NCBI GenBank assembly: GCA_046233135.1
Contig: JBJXHN010000004.1
Coordinates: 62,001 to 126,000 of the forward strand
DNA: 64,000 nucleotides
DNA from: JBJXHN01 sp046233135
GTDB lineage: Bacteria; Pseudomonadota; Alphaproteobacteria; Rhodospirillales; Rhodospirillaceae
Direction of reading: 5' to 3'
Under the pieces are notes generated by a model that searched no databases, had not been told where the DNA came from, and was given only the letters and a program-made list of their open reading frames with translations. The translations under genes and the position numbers were made by a program. This document shows positions 40,738 to 49,521 of this stretch, one piece after another (the stretch's first letter is position 1; each line of letters opens with the position of its first letter).

Positions 40738-42452
40738 TGGCCCGGGCGAAGGACTACGAGCGCCAGGATTTCCTGGAGCGCATGGCCAAGATTGCTGCCG
40801 AGATGCGGCGGCAAATCGAGGCAGAGGTCGACGGGTTTTCCCCAGACCCGCTGGCCGCCGAAGAGCGGCGCCGACGCGCTGCTACCGATGTTCTGTACTT
40901 CGGGCAGACCTATTTCCCGCACAAGGTTTCCGGTGTCCCTTCGAAGTTCCATCGGGACTTCACCACCGCGATGGCGGCGTCGGTCGCCACCAAAAAGGGC
41001 GTGCGGGAGTTGTGGAAGGCCCCGCGGGGCAATGCCAAGACAACATGGGGGGAAATATTCGTTACGTGGTGCGTGGTCCACAAGAAGAAGCACTTTGCCG
41101 TCTTCTTGTCGGACTCCCTTGATCAAGCCTGCTCAATGCTGGAAGCGGTCAAAGCCGAGCTGGACACCAACCCGCGCCTCCAAAACGATTTCCCCGACGC
41201 TCGCGGCGAAGGCCCCGTGTGGCAGTATACGGAGGTCACCACAGCCCAAGGCATCAAGCTTAAAGCCGGGGGTGCCCGCAAAAAGCTACGCGGCATGCGG
41301 CACGGCGCTTACCGGCCCGATCTGGTCTGGTGCGATGACCTGGAAAACGACATCAACGTCAAATCCCCCGAACAGAGGGATGGCCTGGAAGGCTGGCTGG
41401 ACAAAGCGGTGGAGCCGCTGGGGCCGCCAGACGACTCCATGGATCTGTGGTATGTCGGCACGGTGCTTCACCACGACGCCGTCATCGCACGAAAGGCCCG
41501 TAACGCTTTATGGCGAGCGCATGCCTACCAAGCCATCATCACGTGGCCGACGAGGATGGACCTCTGGGAAAAGTGGGAAGCCATTCTCAATAACGGCGAC
41601 CGGGAAACCGCAGAGGCTAAAGCCGAGGCGTTTTATCTGGCCAACCGCCGCTCGATGGACGCTGGCGCAGCCGTGCTGTGGCCGGAGGTGCAACCGCTTT
41701 ATACGTTGATGCTTAAGCGGTACCGCATTAAAGACGCCGCGTTCCAGTCGGAGTATCAGAACGACCCCCGCAACAGCGAAGATGCCGTCTTCCAACAGCT
41801 TCAATATTGGCCGGGGCTGGTCTCAATTTTGCGCCAATGGCACCACTACGGGAGTCTTGATCCGTCTCTCGGGAAGCAAAACAAAAGTCGCGATCCCTCG
41901 GCGCTGCTGGTCGGGGCGGTGGATGAGGATGGCGGCCGCCTCTGCGTGGTCGAGGCCAGGATCCGCCGCCGCGTGCCGGACAAGATCATCTCTGACGTCA
42001 TCGCCTTGCAGCAGGCCTACGCCTGCCTGAAGTGGGCGGTTGAGACCGTGCAGTTCCAGGAATTTTTGCGGACCGAATTGATCGCCCGGAGCATCGCTGC
42101 CGGCTGCCCGGTGCCGGCGATTGCCGTGCACCCCCATGCCGACAAAGGTGCGAGAATTGAGAGCATCCAGCCGTACGTGGATGACGGCCGGATCTTGCTG
42201 CACCCCGATCAGCGGGTGCTGATCGACCAGATGCTGCACTTCCCGAACGGGGACCACGACGACGGCCCCGACGCCCTGGAAATGCTCTGGCAGCTGGCCA
42301 TGCGCCGGACAGCGGCGGCCGGCGCCAACGGCGGCAGCGAAACCCGTCAGGACGAACCGCAATCCGCCGATCAGCGGTCGGCCATGGACACCCTGCGCCA
42401 ACGCTTCGGCGGCGGGCCTCGGCGCGTCATGAATTTGTTGAGGAGGAGGTAA
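40737..42452 (+). CDS. Terminase large subunit
   Basis: A 571-residue packaging motor. ATPase: Walker A APRGNAKTT (95-103) and Walker B LVWCDD (196-201) with the catalytic acidic pair; the C-motif-like GTVLHHD follows. Nuclease: RNase-H-type acidic residues in GSLDPSLG and in DDGPDALEM near the C-terminus. In Mu-like phages it packages host-flanked phage DNA headful by headful. Length is typical. Confidence 0.94.
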   Translation: MARAKDYERQDFLERMAKIAAEMRRQIEAEVDGFSPDPLAAEERRRRAATDVLYFGQTYFPHKVSGVPSKFHRDFTTAMAASVATKKGVRELWKAPRGNAKTTWGEIFVTWCVVHKKKHFAVFLSDSLDQACSMLEAVKAELDTNPRLQNDFPDARGEGPVWQYTEVTTAQGIKLKAGGARKKLRGMRHGAYRPDLVWCDDLENDINVKSPEQRDGLEGWLDKAVEPLGPPDDSMDLWYVGTVLHHDAVIARKARNALWRAHAYQAIITWPTRMDLWEKWEAILNNGDRETAEAKAEAFYLANRRSMDAGAAVLWPEVQPLYTLMLKRYRIKDAAFQSEYQNDPRNSEDAVFQQLQYWPGLVSILRQWHHYGSLDPSLGKQNKSRDPSALLVGAVDEDGGRLCVVEARIRRRVPDKIISDVIALQQAYACLKWAVETVQFQEFLRTELIARSIAAGCPVPAIAVHPHADKGARIESIQPYVDDGRILLHPDQRVLIDQMLHFPNGDHDDGPDALEMLWQLAMRRTAAAGANGGSETRQDEPQSADQRSAMDTLRQRFGGGPRRVMNLLRRR

Positions 42453-42453
42453 T

Positions 42454-43872
42454 ATGGGGTTCTGGTCTCGTTTGTTCGGGGCGCACGGCCCGCCTGCCGC
42501 CTCCGAAACTGTCCGCGAGGCGAGCGGCGCCAACACCGACCCCCGCGTCGAAGAGGGGTTTCGGAAGTTGGGCGGCACGGACCGCGATTTGAACCCGGTG
42601 ACCCAGCAGCGCATGCGCGACCTTGCCCATGCGCTGTGGGACGGCACGCCGCTAGGGAAGTTCATCATCGAAGCGCCGCTCTCATTTATCTTGGCGGAAG
42701 GGGTGCGGCTGCGAGCAGATGGCGGGGACGACGGCGACCGAGAGCAGGTTCAGGAGTGGCTTGATCTGTTCTGGTACGACCCTATCACCGACATGCCCCT
42801 CACCTTGACCAAGCGGGCGCGCGAGCTGGCGATGTTCGGCGAACAGGTATGGACGATCCGCGAGGCCGTGGATGGGCATATCAGGCTGGGATACCTCGAC
42901 CCGGGATTAATCGAGGAAGTAATCGTCGACCCGAGTAACACGGCCGTACCCATCGGCATCAATACCGTCTCGGATGGTGCCGGCCGCAAGCACAGCTTGC
43001 GTATCGTCTACGCCGGGGATGAGCTGGATCTCTTCGACCAGCAGACCGTGGATTTGCGGTCCCGCTTCAAGGATGGGGAGTGCTTCTATTTTCGCTGCAA
43101 CGACTTGATGGGCGGTGCCAGAGGCCGGTCAGATCTGTTGCCGTCGTCTGACTGGATTGACGCCCTTGATCAGTTCCTTTTTGGGGAGCTGGAGCGGGCC
43201 GACTACATGCGGTCGTGGATTTGGGACATCACGATCAACGGAGCCACGCAGGAGGAGGTCAATAAGCGGGCATCGGAGACGCAGCCACCTCGGACGGCGG
43301 GCATGCGATTCCACAATGAGGGCGAGATTTGGGAGACGAAATCTCCGGACATCCGCGCCGAAGACGGTGACCGCGCGGCCCGGCTGTTCCGCAACCACGC
43401 CTTGGGGGCATCGGGGATTCCTGAGCACTGGGTTGGGGGTGGTGGCAATGTCAACCGGGCGACTGCGGCGGAGATGGGTGTCGTAACCTTTAAGATGCTC
43501 ACCATGCGTCAGCAGTTGCTGAAGGCGATCTTGGAACGCGTCGGAACCGAGGCAGTCCGGCGCCGTCGCAAAGCCAGTGGCAGGGCCGGAACGTCGCAGG
43601 TCACCGTGGTGGCGGAATTCCCCGAGCTGGTAACGGCCGACGTTACCAAATACGCGACCGCCCTGGCCCAAGTGACTGCTGCCGTGTCCAACGCCGTGTC
43701 CGCCGGCCTCCTTGCGGAGCCGGACGCGGTGCGTCTGATTGCCGCCATGGCGGCCTATCTCGGAGTCGAAATCGACCCGGAAGAGGCCTTGGAGAAGGCC
43801 AAGGAAGAGCGCAAGGCCAAAGCCGAAGGCGATGTGATCGGCGAGACGCCGGACGACGACGGCGATGGCTGA
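42454..43872 (+). CDS. Portal protein
   Basis: A 472-residue protein forming the dodecameric DNA gate at the capsid vertex. Visible parts are the clip/wing beta-rich region (REAVDGHIRLGYLDPGLIEEVIVD), FRCNDLMGGARGRSDLLPSSDWIDALDQFLF, and the long stem helix region near ASGIPEHWVGGGGNVNRATAAEMG. The acidic Lys/Glu-rich tail (EEALEKAKEERKAKAEG) ends in DDDGDG. It lies between terminase and MuF genes, the normal order. Confidence 0.9.
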   Translation: MGFWSRLFGAHGPPAASETVREASGANTDPRVEEGFRKLGGTDRDLNPVTQQRMRDLAHALWDGTPLGKFIIEAPLSFILAEGVRLRADGGDDGDREQVQEWLDLFWYDPITDMPLTLTKRARELAMFGEQVWTIREAVDGHIRLGYLDPGLIEEVIVDPSNTAVPIGINTVSDGAGRKHSLRIVYAGDELDLFDQQTVDLRSRFKDGECFYFRCNDLMGGARGRSDLLPSSDWIDALDQFLFGELERADYMRSWIWDITINGATQEEVNKRASETQPPRTAGMRFHNEGEIWETKSPDIRAEDGDRAARLFRNHALGASGIPEHWVGGGGNVNRATAAEMGVVTFKMLTMRQQLLKAILERVGTEAVRRRRKASGRAGTSQVTVVAEFPELVTADVTKYATALAQVTAAVSNAVSAGLLAEPDAVRLIAAMAAYLGVEIDPEEALEKAKEERKAKAEGDVIGETPDDDGDG

Positions 43873-45535
43873 GACCGACGCCGAGCGCGACAAGGCTTTT
43901 AAGGCGGAGCGGCGTAAGCGCCGCCGCCGCAGCGTGGCCGTGCAGCGCGAGACCATGGCCCGGCTGCAAACGCTGCTGGACGACACCGAAGCGGCCATCG
44001 TCAAAGCCTTGGCCGACCAGCCCAGCGAGTACGAGCTGTGGCGGCTGGGGGCATTGCGGGAAGCCCTGGCCGACGCCCGGGTCCGCCTTGCCCGCGACGG
44101 CAACAGCATCGTCGCCACCGGCCTGGACGACGCCTTCAAGGCCGGGGCCGACATGGTGGATGCGCCCTTATCCGCCGCTGGTGTCGATCTGTCCGGCGTG
44201 ATGCCGCGCATCGACCTCGGCGCTCTGGACGCCACCAAGGATTTCATGACCGGCAAGATGCGGGAGGTGGCGGCCGACGTGATCGCCGCCATAGACGGTG
44301 ACCTGGTGCAGGTGGTGGCCGGGGTGATCGCTCCGTCGGAGGCGATCAAGCGGGTGCACAGCCGCCTCGACACGGGCGGCCGCAAGCGGGCCTTGACCAT
44401 CGTCCGGACAGAGGTCGGCGGGGCCTTTTCGGCTGCGACGCAGACCCGCATGGAGCAGGCCAGCGACCACCTGCCCGGGCTGAAGAAGCAGTGGCGCCGC
44501 TCCGGCAAGATCCATTCGCGCATGCACCATGACCTCGCTGATGGCCAGATCGTGGATGTGGACAAGCCCTTTGTGGTAGGCGGCCGGGAGATCGCCTATC
44601 CCCGGGCGCCGGACATCCCAGTCGGCGAGCGGGTCAATTGCGGCTGCGCCACCCTGCCGCATATGGACAGCTGGACGGTGTCCACGCCCGGGCGGAAAGC
44701 GTTCACCGAGGAAGAGCAGACCCTCAATCCGCGCAAGCGTGACCTGGAGGACGCGCTGTCCGGCGGCTTCGATCCCGCCACGGCGGTGCGGGGCCTGATG
44801 GGCCGGGAGATGTACGAGGAGACCGTGGCCTGGGCCAAAACCCAGCGGCGCCGGGGTGTCTCCTTCGCCGATCTGACCGACGCCGAGATCGCCGCCATCC
44901 GGGGGTATACCGGCGACGCGGCTGAGTTCGGCGAAGGCAAGGAAGTCTATCGCCTGCTCAACAGTGCCTTGCGCGGCGGGCGAGAGAGCCAGGTTGTCGC
45001 GGATTATGCCCGGGTGCTCGGCGATGCCCTGGGCAAGCTGCCGGCCCATGAGGGCTGGACCTATCGCGGCGCGTCGCTGCCCAAGGACGTCGCCGCAGGG
45101 CTGATAGAGGGCGCGGACTTCTCCGACCGGGGTTTTTTGTCGGTGTCCACGGCCAGACATCAGGCGTTTTCCGGAGATGTGGTCTTCCACATCAATTCCC
45201 GTACCGGCCGGGATATCGCCCCGTTCAGCTTTTACGCGAATGAAGCCGAGGTGCTCTTCCGACCGGGCCGGAAATTTCGTATATTGAAGACAGATGAACG
45301 CGATGGAGTGCTGCACGTCATCATGGATGAACAGCTTTACGATCCCGACCGCCTGACCGAAGCGGATGCCCGCCAAAGCACCGCCGCGCCGGAATCCGAG
45401 CGCGAGCGACTGTTGCGCGAGGCGGCGGACGCCATTGACGACATCGCGCGCGCCCGGGCGGCCGGCAAGACCGCGACCGGTTTCGGCCAGCGCTGGGCAG
45501 CCAAAGGCCAGGGTATGTTCGGCCTGGACGGGTAG
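43865..45535 (+). CDS. MuF-type head morphogenesis protein fused to an ADP-ribosyltransferase domain
   Basis: A 556-residue fusion. The N-terminal 270 residues are a MuF/SPP1-gp7 minor head protein: RTEVGGAFSAATQTRM near 181 and HSRMHHDLADGQ with NCGCATLP near 217-265. Residues about 333-490 resemble an R-S-E class mono-ADP-ribosyltransferase: YRG with Arg401, the FLSVST motif (Ser426-Thr429), and the ExE motif Glu460-Ala-Glu462 in ANEAEVLFRPGRKFRIL. MuF proteins can enter the host with DNA. The enzyme may thus modify host proteins early in infection, as T4 Alt does. No obvious immunity gene follows. It overlaps the portal gene by 8 bases. Confidence 0.85.
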   Translation: MAETDAERDKAFKAERRKRRRRSVAVQRETMARLQTLLDDTEAAIVKALADQPSEYELWRLGALREALADARVRLARDGNSIVATGLDDAFKAGADMVDAPLSAAGVDLSGVMPRIDLGALDATKDFMTGKMREVAADVIAAIDGDLVQVVAGVIAPSEAIKRVHSRLDTGGRKRALTIVRTEVGGAFSAATQTRMEQASDHLPGLKKQWRRSGKIHSRMHHDLADGQIVDVDKPFVVGGREIAYPRAPDIPVGERVNCGCATLPHMDSWTVSTPGRKAFTEEEQTLNPRKRDLEDALSGGFDPATAVRGLMGREMYEETVAWAKTQRRRGVSFADLTDAEIAAIRGYTGDAAEFGEGKEVYRLLNSALRGGRESQVVADYARVLGDALGKLPAHEGWTYRGASLPKDVAAGLIEGADFSDRGFLSVSTARHQAFSGDVVFHINSRTGRDIAPFSFYANEAEVLFRPGRKFRILKTDERDGVLHVIMDEQLYDPDRLTEADARQSTAAPESERERLLREAADAIDDIARARAAGKTATGFGQRWAAKGQGMFGLDG

Positions 45536-45570
45536 GCTCGGGCTGAGCTGATACGATGGAATGTGTTTTG

Positions 45571-45602
45571 CGGGGCGGTTCCGAAGGGGATCGCCCCGTT
45601 TT
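45571..45602 (+). terminator. Rho-independent terminator between late operons
   Basis: CGGGGCG pairs with CGCCCCG (loop 14) and TTTT follows directly. It lies 36 bases after the MuF gene and divides the late region into two units. The rest of 45,536-45,870 contains no convincing gene; it holds this terminator and the second late promoter. Confidence 0.75.
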
Positions 45603-45787
45603 CCTGAAAACCGCCTGAGACGCCCCAGCATGCGCAAGATCGCCGTAAGTGAGGCGAGGCTACCCGTCTCACCCTGACGGCGCTGTAGCCCCGTTCAATG
45701 GGTGTTCAACGTCGATGTTGTGGCGAGACGTTGACCGTCCCCCACGGGTAGGCGAAGATTTCCCCCGCGCGCACCCTTCCCCCACCC

Positions 45788-45830
45788 TGCTGAAGCCCTT
45801 CAGCATCCCGCCGCAAGGCGCTATCGGCGA
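45788..45830 (+). promoter_or_regulatory. Late promoter 2: palindromic activator site
   Basis: A perfect 8-2-8 palindrome, TGCTGAAG-CC-CTTCAGCA (45,788-45,805), shares its 16-bp core with the site before the lysis operon. The next 24 bases also agree at 16 positions (CCCGCCGC, then GCGCTATCGGC). The capsid operon begins at 45,871. A TTGACC at 45,732 upstream is a less likely alternative -35. Confidence 0.65.
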
Positions 45831-45870
45831 TGCTCCGATCATCGATCAACGACGATGACGGAGCGCCGGT

Positions 45871-46071
45871 ATGGCCGACGAGACTGCCACCACCAAACCC
45901 GATGCCCAGCCGATGAAGAGCGGCGACGATCAGGTCGTATCCGCCGCCGATAAGGCGCGGGCCGCGCGGGTCGTCGAGGTAAAGCCGGCTGAGGTCCTCG
46001 CGGTCAAGATTGCCGACAAGAAGGTCACCGTGGTCACAGTCGATGGCCGGAAGCTGCGGGGAACCCTCTGA
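45871..46071 (+). CDS. Small phage protein preceding the capsid gene
   Basis: A 66-residue protein with a charged, disordered N-terminus (ADETATTKPDAQPMKSGDD) and a small beta hairpin end (VLAVKIADKKVTVVTVDGRKL). It overlaps the capsid fusion by TGATG. Similar small genes precede capsid fusions in related phages. It could be a minor head component; I see no reason to call it an immunity protein for the ADP-ribosyltransferase. Confidence 0.55.
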   Translation: MADETATTKPDAQPMKSGDDQVVSAADKARAARVVEVKPAEVLAVKIADKKVTVVTVDGRKLRGTL

Positions 46072-48380
46072 TGTCCGGCATCCCGGAGAGCGGGGTTATC
46101 GGCACCCAAGCGCTGCGGGAAGCGGCTAAGGGCTCCTATCAGGAGATCATGGAGCGGATCCGCGTGGCCGTCGAAAAGGCGACGAACAAGGGCACCCTGC
46201 CCGGCTTCGACGTCTGGAGCTACGTCGAGGCGCTGTTCCCCGATACCGTCGTCGTCGGCTCAAAAGAAGGCTTCACCCGCTACACCTGGGCTGTCGACGA
46301 AAACGGCAAGGTCACCCTCGGCAAGCCCGAGAAGGTCGAAAAGGTCGAAGGGTTCCTGCCGGCGGAAAGGCGCGTGCAGGAGGCATCCGGCGGCGGCGTG
46401 GTCGCCGCCGAAAAGCGGGGCACGAAGTTTTCTGTCCGCGTCATTCAGGCAGGGCTCTCTGGAAACAACGTCCTCTACACTGAAACCGCCCTGCGCGAAG
46501 CCGTCAAAGGCAACCTGTTCGAGGGCGTGAAGGTGCTGGTCAAGGCCGATGCCGTCCACCTTGCCGGCGGCGGCAAGGAGCCGGGCGCGGTCCTCGGTCG
46601 CCTGACCGAAGCCCGCTACGTCGACGGGACCGCCGCCGCCCCTGCCGCCGTGATGGCGGTCATGGATGTGTTGGCGGCGGCCGGGGATATGGCGGCCCGT
46701 CTGGCGGAAGCCGTCGAGCGCAAGCTCGACCTGTACGGCCTGTCGATTGATGCGACGGCAACGGTGCGCGACGCGCGGGTTGACGGCCGGCGCATCCGCA
46801 TCGCCACCGCCTTTCGCAAGATCCATACCGTTGATCTGATTGTCGACGCCGGGGCCGGTGGCGCCGTTGTCGGCCTGCTCGAAGCGCAACCTGACCACGA
46901 TGGAGACAATGCAGTGAACCGAGAAACGCTCCTCGCCCTCTTGCGCGACGGTGGCCACCTGGAGGGCGTCGCGGATACGGACAAGCTGTCCGCCGAACAG
47001 CTGCAACAGCGGCTGGCCGAGGCTCTGGCCGGCGCCGAGAAAGGTCCCGCCACCACTACCGGCCTGACCGAAGACGCGGTCCAGGCGATGCTTGACCAGC
47101 GGATGAAGCTGGTGAGCCTGCGGGAAGCCGCCGTTTCCCAGGTGGCGGCCAGCAATTTGCCCAAGCCTGCCCGCGACCGGGTGATCGCCACCCTGCGCGA
47201 AGCCTCGGGCGATGCCCTGACCGACGACGCGGTCACGGCGGCCATCAAGGCCGAGGCGGACTACCTTCGCCAGACCGGCAGCGGGTGGTCGGATGGCAGT
47301 GGCGTCGGCAGCATGCGGATCGAACCCGGAGAAAGCCGGGCCGAAAAAATTCGGGAGGCTCTCGATGCGTTTTTCGATCAGACGCACGAAAACCACCGTC
47401 ATGCCCAGTCGATCCGGCAGCTGTATGTCGATATCACCGGCGATGCCAACGTCACCGGCAACCCGAAAAACATGGATCAGTCCCGGCTACGGGAAGCCCT
47501 CGACGCCGCGTCCTTCGGTGACGTGCTCGGAGATTCCATGACGCGGCGCCTGCTGGCCGATTACCGCATGCAGACGCCGGTCGATGCTTGGCGCCGGATA
47601 TGCGATGTCACCCGGGTTGCCGACTTCCGGAGCCAGGAGCGGACATCCTGGGGCGGCTACGGCGACATCCCCCAGGTCGCCGAGAGCGGCGCGTACCAGC
47701 CTCTGGCCTCGCCGACCGATGACAAGGCCGAATATGCCGTCGGCAAGCGGGGCGGGACGGAAAGCGTCACCCTGGAAATGATCAAGAACGACGATGTGGG
47801 TGTCGTCAGGCGTCTGCCGATCAAGATGGCCCGCGCGGCCAAACGCACGCTGTCGAAGTTCGTCTTTGGCTTCGTGATCGACAATCCGGTCATTTACGAC
47901 GGCAAGGCATTCTTCCACGCGGACCACGGAAACCTGGGTGTGGCAGCCCTAAATCGGGCTTCGCTGGCGGCCGGCCGGCTGGCCATGATGAACCAGACCG
48001 AGCCGGGTTCTGAGGAACCGCTGTGGATCGGTCCTAAAACCCTCCTGGTCCCCGGCGACCAGGAAGAGGCGGCCGTCGACCTCTTCCGCCGCACCACGGA
48101 GAATGACAAGAATTTCATCCAGTCGCTGACCCTGGACATCGTCCCGGTCCCGTGGATGGCCGATCCCAGCGACTGGGCGCTGGTCGCCGATCCTATGGAT
48201 ATTCCCGGGATCGAAATCGGTTTTCTCGACGGCCAGGAAGAACCGGAGCTGTTCGTGGCCGACAACCCGCGCGCGGGCGCGCTCTTCAGCAGTGACCAGA
48301 TCGTTTACAAGATCCGCCATATCTACGGCGGTGCCGTGTGTGATTACCGCTGCGCCTACAAGTCTGTCGTGGCCGACTGA
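46071..48380 (+). CDS. Prohead protease / major capsid protein fusion
   Basis: A 769-residue fusion. Residues about 115-270 look like a herpes-assemblin-type (U35) prohead protease, with His163 (KADAVHLAGG) and Ser225 (LYGLSIDA) as candidate catalytic residues and IHTVDLIVDAGAGG. A helical scaffold region (about 285-420) follows (TLLALLRDGG, LTEDAVQAMLDQRMKLVSLREAAV). Residues about 430-769 are the major capsid protein (TSWGGYGDIPQVAESGAYQPL, FFHADHGNLG, KIRHIYGGAVCDYRCAYKS). The capsid is expected to be released by self-cleavage. Mu encodes these functions as separate genes. Confidence 0.88.
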   Translation: MSGIPESGVIGTQALREAAKGSYQEIMERIRVAVEKATNKGTLPGFDVWSYVEALFPDTVVVGSKEGFTRYTWAVDENGKVTLGKPEKVEKVEGFLPAERRVQEASGGGVVAAEKRGTKFSVRVIQAGLSGNNVLYTETALREAVKGNLFEGVKVLVKADAVHLAGGGKEPGAVLGRLTEARYVDGTAAAPAAVMAVMDVLAAAGDMAARLAEAVERKLDLYGLSIDATATVRDARVDGRRIRIATAFRKIHTVDLIVDAGAGGAVVGLLEAQPDHDGDNAVNRETLLALLRDGGHLEGVADTDKLSAEQLQQRLAEALAGAEKGPATTTGLTEDAVQAMLDQRMKLVSLREAAVSQVAASNLPKPARDRVIATLREASGDALTDDAVTAAIKAEADYLRQTGSGWSDGSGVGSMRIEPGESRAEKIREALDAFFDQTHENHRHAQSIRQLYVDITGDANVTGNPKNMDQSRLREALDAASFGDVLGDSMTRRLLADYRMQTPVDAWRRICDVTRVADFRSQERTSWGGYGDIPQVAESGAYQPLASPTDDKAEYAVGKRGGTESVTLEMIKNDDVGVVRRLPIKMARAAKRTLSKFVFGFVIDNPVIYDGKAFFHADHGNLGVAALNRASLAAGRLAMMNQTEPGSEEPLWIGPKTLLVPGDQEEAAVDLFRRTTENDKNFIQSLTLDIVPVPWMADPSDWALVADPMDIPGIEIGFLDGQEEPELFVADNPRAGALFSSDQIVYKIRHIYGGAVCDYRCAYKSVVAD

Positions 48381-48382
48381 TC

Positions 48383-49009
48383 ATGACCGCGCTGGCTGAT
48401 CATATCGCGGCGGTGCGGGCCATCGTATCGGAGGCGGGGGAGATCGACGCGGCCAACGCCCTGGCCGCCGCCGTCCGCCGCCTGTCCCGCGACCTCCCCC
48501 AAACGCTGACCGTCGATCTGGTTATCGCCGATGGCCCCCGCGCGCCGCTGCCGGCCGAGTGGCCGGCCCATGCCACAGTCTCGTTGGTGGAGCGCCTGCC
48601 GGTCACCGTCGTGCCCTCGGCGGTCCGTCTGTACCGCCTCGACCCGCCGTGGCTGCTGTTCGACGGGGCGGAGGTCGCTGCCGGTGATCAGGTCCGCGTG
48701 GCTTATCGGGCGTCCTATGTGCTCGACGAGACCACGTGCACCGTGCCCGAGGATCTGGATGAGGCCTTGCAGGCCAAGGCTGCCGCCGCGCTCCTGCGTG
48801 CCCGGGCGACCGCCACGGCGGGCGATGAGTCGACCACGTTGTCCGCCGACACTGTGGACCACGGGTCGATATCTGACAGGTACGCCCGCCGCGCGCGGGA
48901 GCAGGAGGCGATCTATGCGCAGGCGATCAGCAGCCGGAAGGTGGCGCCGTTCGCCTCCACCCAAGTGCTCCCCCGCTTCCGCCGCCTCCTCCGGAGCATG
49001 CGGCGATGA
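48383..49009 (+). CDS. Probable head-tail connector protein
   Basis: A 208-residue protein placed directly after the capsid gene, where neck/adaptor proteins are encoded. It begins with a helix (ADHIAAVRAIVSEAGEIDAANALAAAVRRLSRDLP). The middle is beta-rich (VDLVIADGPRAPLP, QVRVAYRASYVLDE) and the helical end (ALQAKAAAALLRARATA, DRYARRAREQEAIYAQAI) resembles adaptor folds. Assignment is by position and shape only. Confidence 0.5.
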   Translation: MTALADHIAAVRAIVSEAGEIDAANALAAAVRRLSRDLPQTLTVDLVIADGPRAPLPAEWPAHATVSLVERLPVTVVPSAVRLYRLDPPWLLFDGAEVAAGDQVRVAYRASYVLDETTCTVPEDLDEALQAKAAAALLRARATATAGDESTTLSADTVDHGSISDRYARRAREQEAIYAQAISSRKVAPFASTQVLPRFRRLLRSMRR

Positions 49010-49521
49010 CCGGCGGCGTCTCCTACGACATCAGTGTTGCCGGCATCGCCGGCATCGCCGAGGCTTTCGCCCGGGCGCCCGAGATCGCCGCCGAGGAGCT
49101 GGTGGCGGCCACGTGGTCCGCCTCCCTTTTGACCGAGCGCGAACTTAAAGAGGCCGCCCCGGTCGGTGCCACCAACACCTTTCGCACATCGATCGGCGCT
49201 CAGCGGCCGGTGGTGCTTGGCGCGTCGGTCCTCGGCGAAGTCGGCACCCCCGTCGCCCACGCAGTCCCGGTCGAACTCGGGACCAAACCCCACCATCCGC
49301 CGGTAGAGCCGCTGATTGACTGGGTTGAGGCCAAGCTCGGCCTGCGCGACGCCGAAGCGGAGCGGGCGGCCAAGGCCATCGCCTTTGCTATCGCCAAGCG
49401 CGGCACCAAAGGGGCTTTTGTCTTCCGGGATACCTTCGCGGCCGTCGAACCCCAAGTCGGCCAGATCTACACCCAGGCGGTCAACCGCATTGCCCGGCGC
49501 ATTGACGCGGGGGGTGCCTGA
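49006..49521 (+). CDS. HK97 gp10-like tail completion/connector protein
   Basis: A 171-residue protein. The pattern AGIAEAFARAPEIAAEELVAATWSASLLTERELKEAAPVGATNTFRTSI and HAVPVELGTKPHHPPVEPLIDWVEAKLGL is that of HK97-gp10-type proteins, which join head and tail in siphoviruses; the GTKPHxPP motif is diagnostic. It overlaps both neighbours by a few bases. Confidence 0.8.
   Translation: MTGGVSYDISVAGIAGIAEAFARAPEIAAEELVAATWSASLLTERELKEAAPVGATNTFRTSIGAQRPVVLGASVLGEVGTPVAHAVPVELGTKPHHPPVEPLIDWVEAKLGLRDAEAERAAKAIAFAIAKRGTKGAFVFRDTFAAVEPQVGQIYTQAVNRIARRIDAGGA

Noticed and set aside
45649..45858. 69-codon frame in the late intergenic gap
   Set aside because: Pro/Arg-rich, no ribosome site, and it covers the conserved palindromic promoter.
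45871..46071. Immunity gene for the ADP-ribosyltransferase
   Set aside because: The 66-residue product resembles small proteins that precede capsid fusions, and it belongs to the other operon beyond a terminator.
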